This document shows, piece by piece, positions 1-8,038 of a stretch of 64,000 bases of DNA. Numbering within the stretch: position 1 is the first letter of the stretch; every line of letters starts with the position of its first letter. Below the pieces are notes generated by a model. It did no database searches, was not told the DNA's origin, and worked only from the letters and a program-made list of their open reading frames with translations. The stretch covers positions 2,726,001 to 2,790,000 of the forward strand of contig NZ_CP136910.1 in NCBI RefSeq assembly GCF_033100115.1, in the 5' to 3' direction. Origin of the DNA: Anaerocolumna sp. AGMB13020 (GTDB taxonomy: Bacteria > Bacillota > Clostridia > Lachnospirales > Lachnospiraceae). The translations under genes and the position numbers were made by a program.

Positions 1-256
1 TGGCATTGTTGAACTGAACACGGTAGCCGGTATTCACCTGTACTTTACCGCTGTCATCTACCCAGGGAACTTTAAACTTTATCTGACGGTCGGGTTCAAC
101 CAGACGCTCCAGTAAAGCTTCCTTACGAAATTTTTCTTCATTCGCCTCCACTACAGGACGTAATGACTCCAATACTTCTTTCACTGCCTGGTGAAATTCT
201 GCTTCTGAAGGATTTTTGCGAATCACCATATCAATAATTTCATTTATATAATCCAT
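1..256 (-). CDS. gdhA: NADP-type glutamate dehydrogenase, N-terminal part (cut by window edge)
   Basis: Reductive amination of 2-oxoglutarate to glutamate in the cytoplasm. I translated the minus strand from an ATG at 256: it starts MDYINEIIDMV and runs open to the edge, giving about 85 residues. The stretch with KVPWVDDSGKVQVNTGYRVQ closely matches the N-terminal domain of hexameric NADP-dependent glutamate dehydrogenases (family knowledge). A ribosome site GAGGAGA lies 5-6 bases before the ATG. The catalytic and nucleotide-binding parts are outside the window, so cofactor choice cannot be checked here. Confidence 0.9.
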   Translation of the reverse strand, partial: MDYINEIIDMVIRKNPSEAEFHQAVKEVLESLRPVVEANEEKFRKEALLERLVEPDRQIKFKVPWVDDSGKVQVNTGYRVQFNNA

Positions 257-374
257 GCTTCTCCTCGCCACCTCTCTTAGCTGTATGAATTATTGTGGCC
301 TACTCTTAAATTTTCATACAGCCTGAGCTGCCAAAGCCATACAATTTCCCGGCATCGTAGCTATACCAATATAT

Positions 375-415
375 GTAAAACAAAAAAGGGTAACACAAAG
401 ACAGGGTTACCCTTT
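375..415 (-). terminator. Rho-independent terminator of the 495-1205 gene
   Basis: A perfect 10-bp stem (385-394 with 406-415, AAAGGGTAAC / GTTACCCTTT) with an 11-base loop. On the minus strand it is followed by TTTTGTTTTAC, so it ends transcription coming from the 495-1205 gene before gdhA. Confidence 0.8.
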
Positions 416-494
416 GGCCTCGCTCAAAATAATTATAAGCGATATCTCGTTATTTTTCAACAGTTTAATTTGATGCAGTAATAAAGCTTCCTTA

Positions 495-1205
495 TTATAT
501 GTAAAATAAATCCGATGCAGCAACTGCCAGCAGCAGTTCCTTGGGGATTGTTATTTTATATCTGTTCACTTTATGTTCTATCTTTTTGATATCTCTCAGA
601 TACGTTATTATACTGTTATAATTAAATACTTTTTCAACAAGGAAGACTCTCTTCGTAAAATGGAACAGGATTTCGTACTTAACACCATTTTCCAGATCTA
701 TAATACATTTCTCCAATACATTAAAAGAATCGTCGTGTTTCTTGATACATCGATAAACAACGGAAGCAGATATCCCTTTTTGCTTGAGCAGCTTTATCAG
801 CGACAAGCAGATATACTCATGGGTATTGGTTTGAAGGTTTTTGTTCCTGTATTTTTTTGGTATTGACAGCAATCCCTCCATGAAAACCTTTATCAGGTCG
901 GAAGATTTACTAAAATATTTTGTGTTCATATAGATCCTTCCGGTAAATGGGCCAAGATACATATATGAATTAATCTTTATAAGAGCTGTTGCATAAATCA
1001 CTTTTATGGCGATCCAGCAAAATACTGTTATCGAAAAAGCCCAAACAGCTAATCTGGGAGCACGAAGCAAATATGTGATAATTGAACTATAGGATTTCAA
1101 TAATAGTTCCAGTAACATCAGTTCAAGAAACAGAATTACAAAAATAAATAGATATAATTTCCTTAGAAATGCATAGATAACAGATAGTTTAATAATCTTC
1201 AGCAT
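495..1205 (-). CDS. Hypothetical membrane protein with cytosolic domain
   Basis: Not recognised. The 236-residue product begins with two or three hydrophobic segments (about residues 17-40 and 52-80), suggesting membrane anchoring. A basic, soluble C-terminal half of about 150 residues follows, rich in Lys, Ile and Tyr. The start ATG at 1205 is supported by a very strong site (AAAGGAGGGGGTT) directly upstream. It stands alone between tRNA-Glu and gdhA with its own terminator. No catalytic motif is visible. Confidence 0.6.
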   Translation of the reverse strand: MLKIIKLSVIYAFLRKLYLFIFVILFLELMLLELLLKSYSSIITYLLRAPRLAVWAFSITVFCWIAIKVIYATALIKINSYMYLGPFTGRIYMNTKYFSKSSDLIKVFMEGLLSIPKKYRNKNLQTNTHEYICLSLIKLLKQKGISASVVYRCIKKHDDSFNVLEKCIIDLENGVKYEILFHFTKRVFLVEKVFNYNSIITYLRDIKKIEHKVNRYKITIPKELLLAVAASDLFYI

Positions 1206-1330
1206 AACCCCCTCCTTTTACCTGGTGTCTTCCGTACGATTAAATAGTATAGTAATATCTTGTAATAGGCAATAAAAAATCCATAAATATCCAGACCACT
1301 GGCACCCCATAGACTTTCTAATATGCGCTG

Positions 1331-1384
1331 GTAAAAAAATAAGCCGCTACCAAGTGTATTATCATCACTTGATAGTGGCTTATT
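1331..1384 (-). terminator. Terminator of the tRNA-Glu transcript
   Basis: Long hairpin of about 19 bp (1338-1356 with 1366-1384, two wobble positions). On the minus strand the stem ends in a TTATTTTTTTAC tail, 18 bases after the tRNA 3' end. Confidence 0.85.
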
Positions 1385-1401
1385 AACTAATTACCTATGA
1401 G

Positions 1402-1473
1402 CAGCTCGTAGGGGAATCGAACCCCTGTTTCCGCCGTGAGAGGGCGGCGTCTTAACCGCTTGACCAACGAGCC
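1402..1473 (-). tRNA. tRNA-Glu (anticodon CTC)
   Basis: The minus strand folds into a full cloverleaf: acceptor GGCTCGT paired with ACGAGCT, anticodon stem CCGCC/GGCGG around loop CTCTCAC, so anticodon CTC (reads GAG). The T arm has GGTTCGATTCC. CCA is not encoded. The CTC isoacceptor is a second, less common Glu tRNA in low-GC bacteria, where TTC usually dominates. Confidence 0.93.
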
Positions 1474-1574
1474 TTAAGAACAATATTTATAATATACTAT
1501 CTCAAGGAAAAAGTAAAGAGTTTTTTTAATTTTTTTTATTTTTTTAATTATCCTGATAATTTACACTTCTTTTG

Positions 1575-2099
1575 CTATGTCAATTCTTTCACAAAAAACA
1601 GAATCAATTCATCATCATTTTCACAAGTTCCATAAGGTTCCAGAGGTTTGTCTTTATACCAGACTCCAGATCCATCGGGGATATACCCCCTCTTTACATA
1701 CATTCTTTGTGCTGTTCCATATCCGATGTGCATGCCAACAGCCAGTGTTACATAATCACTGGCTTCTTTTGCAAGCTGCTCTGTGACATCCATAAGCTTA
1801 TTACCAATTCCTCTTTTCTGAAATTGGATCAATACGTTAAAATCTACAATCTCAGGATAACCTTTGTCAGCAAAAGGCCCAACTGCCGCAGAAGGAAGCA
1901 GTGTGACATATCCGGCTGTACAGCCCTTATACTCAGCGACAATAACTTTTCTTATGCCGTCATCTTGTTCCTTATAATATTTTTGAAACTGCTCTGCAGG
2001 TTTATTCCATCCCTGACTGGCAAATCCCTGTACAAAAGCTTCCGTGTCAGTATAAGCCATTGAACGTATTAACAAACCATCTCCATTAAAATAAATCAT
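1575..2099 (-). CDS. GNAT family N-acetyltransferase
   Basis: Cytoplasmic acetyl-CoA dependent acyl transfer to an unknown amine. The 174-residue protein has the GNAT core: strand with IVDFNVLIQFQKRGIGNKLMD carrying the R/Q-x-x-G-x-G/A acetyl-CoA loop (QKRGIGNK, about residues 92-99), then helix EQLAKEA and a C-terminal MYVKRGY segment typical of motif B. Start ATG at 2099 has GGGGGA upstream. It is transcribed alone. Substrate cannot be inferred. Confidence 0.85.
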   Translation of the reverse strand: MIYFNGDGLLIRSMAYTDTEAFVQGFASQGWNKPAEQFQKYYKEQDDGIRKVIVAEYKGCTAGYVTLLPSAAVGPFADKGYPEIVDFNVLIQFQKRGIGNKLMDVTEQLAKEASDYVTLAVGMHIGYGTAQRMYVKRGYIPDGSGVWYKDKPLEPYGTCENDDELILFFVKELT

Positions 2100-2208
2100 T
2101 TAATCCCCCAAGTTTCTACATTAAACAAATAATTTCTATCGGCTACCAAACTATATTTTTTGTGAATTTTCTAACACGCTTCAACTAGTTTTTTTCTACA
2201 GATTCACC

Positions 2209-2574
2209 CTACTCCTCCAGAAATATTTCCAAATACCCCTGTACTCTTGCTTTGGGATAACGGTTTTCTAAAAGTCCGAACTCAGGGTCATAATATTTGC
2301 CTTTATAATAGACTGCCCAATGGCTATAACCCGGTAATAAAAGCTTCAGAAGACACACCTCTGGTAAAGGAGAAGAATTATCTGCTTTTGTCATGGTTTT
2401 TCCATGCCTTATTCCATAATGGGTAAGGGAGTCTGCTATTTCTTTTTTTGAGGTTCCTTTGTCATTGTTCATTAATTGTATAACCGCTTCCACAGTAACC
2501 CCTGCGAGCATTGCTACACAAGCCTGTCCGCATAAATACTCTGTAGGCTGCTTGATAAAATTAATTTCCATCAT
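2209..2574 (-). CDS. C39-like (papain-fold) small cysteine peptidase domain protein
   Basis: A 121-residue stand-alone peptidase_C39-like domain. The likely nucleophile lies in YLCGQACVAMLAG (residues 14-25), a pattern typical of double-glycine leader peptidases and related papain-like domains. The His sits in GYSHWAVYYKGKYYDPEFG (about residues 82-99), with the following Asp completing the triad. No transporter is fused, so it is not a classical bacteriocin exporter. A double start MM with AGAGGGGAATAG upstream favours 2574. It may share a transcript with the upstream oligoendopeptidase, although a hairpin separates them. Confidence 0.7.
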   Translation of the reverse strand: MMEINFIKQPTEYLCGQACVAMLAGVTVEAVIQLMNNDKGTSKKEIADSLTHYGIRHGKTMTKADNSSPLPEVCLLKLLLPGYSHWAVYYKGKYYDPEFGLLENRYPKARVQGYLEIFLEE

Positions 2575-2643
2575 CTATTCCCCTCTCTCTTATAAAGCTT
2601 AAGTGATAAAACTACTCTTTTCAATAATATCCAAAGGTTATAT

Positions 2644-2668
2644 GGGCCACCTTTGTAATCAGTGGCCC
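2644..2668 (-). terminator. Hairpin between oligoendopeptidase and C39-like gene
   Basis: Perfect 7-bp GC-rich stem GGGCCAC/GTGGCCC (2644-2650 with 2662-2668). The following minus-strand sequence has only a weak T content, so termination may be partial. Confidence 0.5.
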
Positions 2669-2699
2669 TTATACGCTCAACTTAATTATAGTTTTTATA

Positions 2700-4415
2700 T
2701 TATAGATTCTCCAGCATAGTATTAACCATCTTATAAATATAGTCAAAACAGTCCTTGTTAAAAGGAGAACGAAGTCCGCATTTCTCTATGATTTCAGGAA
2801 AGGTCATTGTACCTGCTGCCCCCAAAAACGATAGATATCGTTTCCAGGCACTATCCATGTCCTCTAAGGATTCTGCAAAGAACTGGAAGGCCAGTGTCTG
2901 AGCCAGTGCATAGTCAATAAGATAGAAGGGCATTGCGTAAATAACCGTCATATCCTGCCACATACAACCCCAGGAATCAAAGGGCAGGTCTGAATAATCA
3001 ATATAGGGGTTGTACTTCTTATGTATTTCTTCAAAAGTCCTGTTCCGTTCCTCCGGCGTCATATCAGGATTATCATAGATAAGATGCTGAAATTCATCTC
3101 CGATGCAGATTGAGCTGATGAAATAAGCGGAATACTCAATTTTCTTCTGTTCATATTTTTTCAGGTTGTACTCATCGAAGAAAAGATAGTCATACTTGCT
3201 GGTAATCAGCTCCATTGTCTTTGAATGGGTTTCTGCTATTTCCTGTCCCAGAGGATTTCTTGATTCCACTAGCAGGACCGGCTGTTCCGTGGAAACCTTA
3301 CCTGCAAAAGAATGCCCAAACTCATGGGTAAATACTTCCAGGTCAGACTCATTCCCATTAAAACGACCAAATATAAAGTTCTCGTTATAAGCCGTGAAGT
3401 CCATGCTAAAGCCATCATAAGGTGCTTTCCCCGGACGGTCAAACAAATCCATTAGTTCATTTTCAAGCATGAAATCGATATATTCACCGGTATCTTTACT
3501 CATTAGATGAAACATTTCAACACCAGCTTTGATAAAATCATCCTCTTTTACTTTCATAACAGGACTGCCGTCTTTGAACCGCATAGGTGAATCATAAATT
3601 CGAAAAGTAGGCACCTCCAAACGTTTACGTTGTCCTTCTTTTAACTCTACTATGAAAGGCACCCATTTCTTAAGTACCTCCTGGCGAAAGATTTCAACCT
3701 CTGAACGACCATAGCCAATTCGTCCCCTTAGTATGTATGCAAGTTCGGTATAGCTTTGAAAGCCCAATTCCTTTGCCTGCTTGGTACGGTTTTTAACCAG
3801 TTTATCAAAAATTTCATCCAGTTCCTCTCTATTCTCATAAAACCAATGATTATAGGTATATAACGCATTGCGGCGCTCCTCCCTGTCTACTTCATAGAAG
3901 TAGGTTTTCATTTTAGATAGAGGTACTTCTTCCCCTTTGTAGTTAACTGTGGCTGTTGCAAATAGTTTCATATATTTTGTGACTAATTCATTTTCTTCAG
4001 CCATCAGAGGCAGAATGGATTCATTAATAGCTTTTGTTTCTGCTTCCCATTTATAGAAAATAGTATTGCCCAACCGTTCTTTCAGTTCTTCAATATAAGG
4101 AGAGTTTACCATAGCTTCCTGTATCTTCGTCTCTAATTCTTTTATCTCCGGCTGCACATTGTCCCAATATTCCTGCTCTTTGCTATAAAATTCATCGTTT
4201 ACATCAAGATAAGTTCTGACTTCACTTATTTCCTGCATCGTGACAGCTTTATATAACATTTTCTCATATTCTCTGAACAAATCCTCCTGCTCTTTGGCAC
4301 TGCCTGCTTTCTGAATCCGCTCTAAATAATCCTTCATCCCTGCCATTACTTCCTCAATATCTGGTCTTACATAAAGCATTTCACTAAACTTTACACCTTT
4401 TTGTACTTCAGCCAT
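2700..4415 (-). CDS. M3 family oligoendopeptidase (PepF-type)
   Basis: Zinc metallopeptidase that trims short peptides in the cytoplasm. The 571-residue length is usual for the M3B oligoendopeptidase branch. The zinc site is FTHEFGHSFAG (HEXXH, about residues 361-371), with the downstream glutamate in QEIAETHSKTMEL about 25 residues later. No signal peptide is present. Start ATG at 4415 follows AGAAGGAG at good spacing. It appears monocistronic or leads into the C39-like gene. Confidence 0.9.
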   Translation of the reverse strand: MAEVQKGVKFSEMLYVRPDIEEVMAGMKDYLERIQKAGSAKEQEDLFREYEKMLYKAVTMQEISEVRTYLDVNDEFYSKEQEYWDNVQPEIKELETKIQEAMVNSPYIEELKERLGNTIFYKWEAETKAINESILPLMAEENELVTKYMKLFATATVNYKGEEVPLSKMKTYFYEVDREERRNALYTYNHWFYENREELDEIFDKLVKNRTKQAKELGFQSYTELAYILRGRIGYGRSEVEIFRQEVLKKWVPFIVELKEGQRKRLEVPTFRIYDSPMRFKDGSPVMKVKEDDFIKAGVEMFHLMSKDTGEYIDFMLENELMDLFDRPGKAPYDGFSMDFTAYNENFIFGRFNGNESDLEVFTHEFGHSFAGKVSTEQPVLLVESRNPLGQEIAETHSKTMELITSKYDYLFFDEYNLKKYEQKKIEYSAYFISSICIGDEFQHLIYDNPDMTPEERNRTFEEIHKKYNPYIDYSDLPFDSWGCMWQDMTVIYAMPFYLIDYALAQTLAFQFFAESLEDMDSAWKRYLSFLGAAGTMTFPEIIEKCGLRSPFNKDCFDYIYKMVNTMLENL

Positions 4416-4592
4416 TCTGCTTTCTCCTTCTACTCTGCTGTTAATAATAACCCAAGAATTCCAGTCATCTGGTTTTTTGCTTGTTTGCTATTATAGTCGA
4501 AGGAGCCAAAAATATCTACTAATTTTTACAAAAGCGACATCTTTTAAATATAATAATTTGAAATCTTAAGAAGCACACTGAAATATGTTATA

Positions 4593-5240
4593 TTATTTAA
4601 CCTCAACTCCTAAAAAACGAGCTAAGGCTGCAGCTTGATATGTATCCACGATTGCTCCGGCCAGTTCTTTGTAACTGTCCGACAATACGATTCCATCAAT
4701 AGAGCTATCTCTAAAATCAATTCCTTTTAAAGGTGTTTTGAAAAAATCGCAGTTATTAAATTCTACCTTTTGAAGTTCGATCTCTTTTAGTATACATTCT
4801 GCCAATGCTGCATTTCCAAAGTTTGAAGCAGTTATCATTACCTTCTGAAACTTTGAATGCTCAAAGTTAGCATAGGTAAAATTCCCATCATTAATCAACA
4901 CATGCTTGATGGTTGAATTCTGAAATTTACTCCCCACCCCTTTGCAGGAGATAAATTCCACCTGACTAAAATAACAGTTTTCAAAATTGCAATTGGAGAT
5001 ATCACAGTACCTGAAAGAAACATTCGTAAAACCTGCTTTGTTAAAATTACAGCTTACCAGCTTGCAATTGTCAAATTCAACACAGTTATAATCTATCCCT
5101 GACAGGTCTTCTCCTGACAGATAATCTGATGAGAACCTTAAGCTTTCCGCGGATTGTTCCAATGCCTGCAGTTCAATTATTTGATTTATCAGTGGGCCTG
5201 CTTCTCTTAAGCTTGTTATTTTCGGTTCATTTATCTTCAT
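4593..5240 (-). CDS. Pentapeptide-repeat protein
   Basis: 215 residues, most of which (about 45-190) follow the A(D/N)LXX-type pentapeptide pattern, with many F and C at the central position (for example CNFNKAGFTNVSFRYCDISNCNF). Such repeats fold as a right-handed quadrilateral beta helix. Some members protect DNA gyrase from quinolones (Qnr/MfpA), others have no known role. The N-terminal 40 residues are helical and the C-terminal 25 residues form an Ala-rich helix. Start ATG at 5240 has GAAGG upstream. Specific function is unknown. Confidence 0.85.
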   Translation of the reverse strand: MKINEPKITSLREAGPLINQIIELQALEQSAESLRFSSDYLSGEDLSGIDYNCVEFDNCKLVSCNFNKAGFTNVSFRYCDISNCNFENCYFSQVEFISCKGVGSKFQNSTIKHVLINDGNFTYANFEHSKFQKVMITASNFGNAALAECILKEIELQKVEFNNCDFFKTPLKGIDFRDSSIDGIVLSDSYKELAGAIVDTYQAAALARFLGVEVK

Positions 5241-5400
5241 TTTTTTACCTTCTATTGTCTCAAATCACTTTGAGGCATGTCCGTTACTACTGCTATACAG
5301 ATATTAATAACGGGCTTTCCTTTCACAATTCTACCTGAACTATCTTTCTATTATTATAATATATATTCATCGATAATTACAGTTAAAAAGTTCCTCCAAA

Positions 5401-5442
5401 AATATTAAAAGCTCCGCTGGTACCAGCAGAGCTCTTAATATT
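5401..5442 (-). terminator. Hairpin downstream of the 5554-5850 remnant
   Basis: A 20-bp imperfect stem (5401-5420 with 5423-5442, two mismatches) with an AATATT outer part. It can act in either direction. On the minus strand it lies between the 5554 remnant and the pentapeptide gene. Confidence 0.6.
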
Positions 5443-5553
5443 TTCGTTATTACTATCTCTATCTTACCATTGTAAATGTTGCTAAAACGCCTTCCCTTCC
5501 TATTGACAACATGTTACAAACTGTTTTCCTTCCATGTTATTGCATATTGATGA

Positions 5554-5850
5554 TCAATCCAGGAGAGCTGTTACGATTATCTGTGCGTAGCGGGTAATCT
5601 TTTTTTTCGCATCATCCTGTACTTCCATAATCAGATTAAAATAATCCCCTGGTCTGGCATCCTTTGGAACTGTAAAACGAGTGCGAAAAAGCATTGGTTC
5701 CCAGTTCAGAGACAGCTGTTTGCCATATTGAAAAATCTCCGGTTCGCCTTCATAATAAGTCCCATCTCCGAAAAGACCATATTTAGACATCAAGGCACCA
5801 TGGTCATACTTAACCCTCTGTAGCTTCTCTGACATCCCCTTCAAAGGCAA
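5554..5850 (-). pseudogene. Remnant resembling DUF1593 / Sde182-type protein
   Basis: The 98-codon frame has no ATG at its start (TTG at 5850) and no convincing ribosome site. The nearest ATG (5835) has AAGGGG directly abutting it, too close. The C-terminal half (FTVPKDARPGDYFNLIMEV then ITRYAQIIVTALLD) looks like the last beta domain of DUF1593 cellulose-binding / nucleoside-hydrolase-like proteins. The first half (YDHGALMSKYGLFGDGTYYEGE) resembles a more N-terminal part of the same family. I infer an internally deleted gene remnant. It could instead be a small translated gene following the secreted protein at 5865. Confidence 0.4.
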
Positions 5851-5864
5851 TATATAAACATAAC

Positions 5865-6584
5865 TTATCTCTTAATGGAAAAGATATCCCAGCCAGTTCC
5901 TCTTCCTAATTCATAACTCTCAAAGCAAATATAAATTTTACTTTTGCTCAGATAAAATTTATAATCCTTTAACTTACAGGACTTAATATAATCGTAGGCA
6001 CTCTTATCAAAATCGTTACCGGAAGTAAGATATTTTTTAGCGGCTGCCAATATATTTTTCTTGATCGTATCCGGTTCTCCCGGAGCGACCTCCTTTAATG
6101 CCAGCTTTGCGCCTCTCTTTAAATCAAAGGTATATCCATAATCTGCTTGATTATAAACTCCGCCTGCATACCAACCATTTATCATATGCAAGCTAATGAT
6201 GGAGTCGTCGCTATAGGTCACCTTGCAATCTGTTTTATAATAATATTGTTCATCCTCGTCATAAAAAGCATTATTCGCAATTGCTGATTCTGCGTATTCT
6301 TTCAAACTTGCAGCACTCTCACTCTGCAAATATGCTTTACTCTCTTTTTTTAGTATATCATTAATTTTCTTTGCAGCACTTGTATCCCCTTTTATAACAG
6401 GGTATTGAAAAGAGATAATACCCCTTACTTTCCCCTTCTTATCTTTAAAAGTCACCTTATCTATTTTCATTGTATATTCTGCTTTTGTTGCTGATGCAGC
6501 AAAAGCTACCGGTCTTGAGCCTAACATAAAGATTGCTATAATAACCAAAAAACAGATTACCTGTTTTAATTTATAACTTTTCAT
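5865..6584 (-). CDS. Secreted DUF4163/DUF3298 (RsiV-like) protein
   Basis: Predicted secreted protein of 239 residues. The start at 6584 is chosen because GGAGAG lies 9 bases upstream. Longer readings run into the rpsR gene. Residues 1-30 form a signal peptide (Lys-rich start, hydrophobic core, cleavage near AFAA-SA). The mature part matches the DUF4163 plus DUF3298 layout also found in the lysozyme-sensing anti-sigma factor RsiV of Bacillus: KVTFKDKKGKVRGIISFQYPVI then IISLHMINGWYAGGVYNQADYGYTFDLKRG. No transmembrane anchor follows, so it is not a complete anti-sigma factor. It lies just after the rpsR terminator. Confidence 0.8.
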   Translation of the reverse strand: MKSYKLKQVICFLVIIAIFMLGSRPVAFAASATKAEYTMKIDKVTFKDKKGKVRGIISFQYPVIKGDTSAAKKINDILKKESKAYLQSESAASLKEYAESAIANNAFYDEDEQYYYKTDCKVTYSDDSIISLHMINGWYAGGVYNQADYGYTFDLKRGAKLALKEVAPGEPDTIKKNILAAAKKYLTSGNDFDKSAYDYIKSCKLKDYKFYLSKSKIYICFESYELGRGTGWDIFSIKR

Positions 6585-6604
6585 ATAAGAATCTCTCCTT
6601 CTAA

Positions 6605-6645
6605 TGATTGCAAAAAAGCCGTTACATAAGTCATGTAACGGCTTT
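6605..6645 (-). terminator. Terminator of the rpsF-ssb-rpsR operon
   Basis: Perfect 13-bp stem (6615-6627 with 6633-6645, AAAGCCGTTACAT) with a 5-base loop and a TTTTTTGC tail on the minus strand, immediately after the rpsR stop. Confidence 0.92.
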
Positions 6646-6651
6646 ACATTA

Positions 6652-6936
6652 TTAATCCAGTGTGTAAGGCATAAGTGCAATGTGTCTTGCTCTCTTAATT
6701 GCTACTGTAAGAGCTCTCTGATGTTTTGCACAGTTTCCGGTGATTCTTCTGGGAAGAATCTTACCTCTTTCGGATACGTATCTCTTTAACTTGTTAACAT
6801 CCTTATAGTCAATTCCTGTATGGTTCTTATCCGCACAGAATACGCAAACCTTTTTTCTTCTACGAGTATTTCTTCTTCTCATAGGTGAATCGCCTTTATC
6901 ATCTCTATTGTTTCTGTCATTTTTATTGTATGCCAT
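6652..6936 (-). CDS. rpsR: 30S ribosomal protein S18
   Basis: Small-subunit protein that binds 16S rRNA with S6. At 94 residues it has a basic, Arg-rich N-terminal extension ([12 protein letters not shown]), a CVFCADK segment, and the conserved core [32 protein letters not shown]. Start ATG at 6936 follows AAGGAGGTCAAGTC. It is the last gene of the conserved rpsF-ssb-rpsR operon, 52 bases after ssb. Confidence 0.97.
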   Translation of the reverse strand: MAYNKNDRNNRDDKGDSPMRRRNTRRRKKVCVFCADKNHTGIDYKDVNKLKRYVSERGKILPRRITGNCAKHQRALTVAIKRARHIALMPYTLD

Positions 6937-6988
6937 GACTTGACCTCCTTATCCAATGAATAACTGATTATTCTCTATTCTTTATGCT

Positions 6989-7426
6989 TTAACTAAATGG
7001 CAGCTCCTCATCCAGTCCGTCGGGGATATTCATAAATCCGTCGCCTACGGCTTGGCTAGGTGTTGGCCTCTGGGTCTGCTGATAGCCGGACTCGTTATTT
7101 GATGAGCTTTTGCTTTCTGCAAATTCCTGCTCTTCTACTACTACATCCGTTGTATATACCTTCTGTCCATCCTTGTTAGTATAACTGCCTGTCTGGATTC
7201 TTCCTGTAACAGCAATCTTGGTTCCCTGTTTAAAATACTTTTCTGCAAATTCCGCACTTTTACCAAAGCTTACGCAATTGATAAAGTCCGCATCTGCTTC
7301 TCCGGGTCTTTTAAATCTGCGGTCTACTGCCAGGCTATATCTGGCAATTGCTGTGGAATTCTCCCCCTGGGAGTATCTAACTTCCGGGTCTCTGGTAAGA
7401 CGACCCATTAAAATGACTTTATTCAT
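6989..7426 (-). CDS. ssb: Single-stranded DNA-binding protein
   Basis: Binds single-stranded DNA during replication, repair and recombination. The OB fold occupies residues 1-107 (MNKVILMGRLTRDPEVRYSQ, FINCVSFGKSAEFAEKYFKQG, VEEQEF). The Gln/Ser-rich linker is short, and the acidic tip GLDEELPFS contains the conserved protein-docking end. Its 145 residues are typical. AAAGGAGG lies 11 bases before the ATG. It is the central gene of the rpsF operon. Confidence 0.97.
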   Translation of the reverse strand: MNKVILMGRLTRDPEVRYSQGENSTAIARYSLAVDRRFKRPGEADADFINCVSFGKSAEFAEKYFKQGTKIAVTGRIQTGSYTNKDGQKVYTTDVVVEEQEFAESKSSSNNESGYQQTQRPTPSQAVGDGFMNIPDGLDEELPFS

Positions 7427-7447
7427 ACTAAGGAATACCTCCTTTTA

Positions 7448-7735
7448 CTATGCGTCCCGTCTAATGCATAAGAATCTGATTACATTTTCCATAATGCGAA
7501 TACGATCTTCAACTTCGCCTGGGCATGTTGAATCAGCATCGAATTGGATAAAATAATAAAAGCCTTCTTTCATCTTCTGAACTTCGTAAGCTAATTTCTT
7601 CTTACCCCATTCATCAATGTTTGTAATGTTGCCGCCGAATCTTGTAATAAGTTCTTTAACGGCTTCCACTGTTGCGTTTCTGGCTTCGTCTTCGATTTTT
7701 GCATTTACAACTAAGGATAATTCATACTGGTTCAT
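7448..7735 (-). CDS. rpsF: 30S ribosomal protein S6
   Basis: Small-subunit protein that forms a heterodimer with S18 (rpsR, two genes downstream). The chosen start ATG at 7735 gives 95 residues beginning MNQYELSLVVNAKI. An in-frame GTG 12 bases earlier overlaps the AGGAGG site and is rejected. Core motifs: VKELITRFGGNITNIDEWGKKKLAYEVQKMKEGFYYFIQF. First gene of the operon, with a 125-base leader. Confidence 0.97.
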   Translation of the reverse strand: MNQYELSLVVNAKIEDEARNATVEAVKELITRFGGNITNIDEWGKKKLAYEVQKMKEGFYYFIQFDADSTCPGEVEDRIRIMENVIRFLCIRRDA

Positions 7736-7776
7736 AGTTGTCTGCACCTCCTTCTGGTCTCTGGCCCTCTCTCGCT

Positions 7777-7793
7777 ATTACCGCAGCGGTAAT
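7777..7793 (-). promoter_or_regulatory. Dyad in the rpsF leader, candidate S6:S18 autoregulatory site
   Basis: A 17-base near-perfect palindrome (ATTACCGC-A-GCGGTAAT) lies in the 5' leader, 42 bases before the rpsF ATG. In many bacteria the S6:S18 pair represses this operon by binding an rpsF leader hairpin with an exposed CCG (established knowledge). The hairpin here contains CCGC in its stem, but I could not confirm the consensus fold. Confidence 0.35.
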
Positions 7794-7869
7794 TGACAAA
7801 GTCGGATTCATGGAATCCCTTTGTATGGAAAGAGCAAGGAAAATTATTTATAACATATCACAAATATGT

Positions 7870-7898
7870 ATTTTATCATATTTTGTAAAGCTTGGCAA
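7870..7898 (-). promoter_or_regulatory. rpsF operon promoter
   Basis: Minus-strand TTGCCA (7893-7898), 17-base spacer and TAAAAT (7870-7875), about 135 bases before the rpsF start codon. Confidence 0.65.
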
Positions 7899-8038
7899 GT
7901 TAATTTTATCTTTATTTGGTAAGAAAATAATTGGGGCTTATTACACATAAAATTTTTATTAACACGCTGCTATTTGTAATTGGCTGTATAACTGTCATAC
8001 TCAACTTTTACGTACTTCAAGTTGCTTACTAAGAAAAA

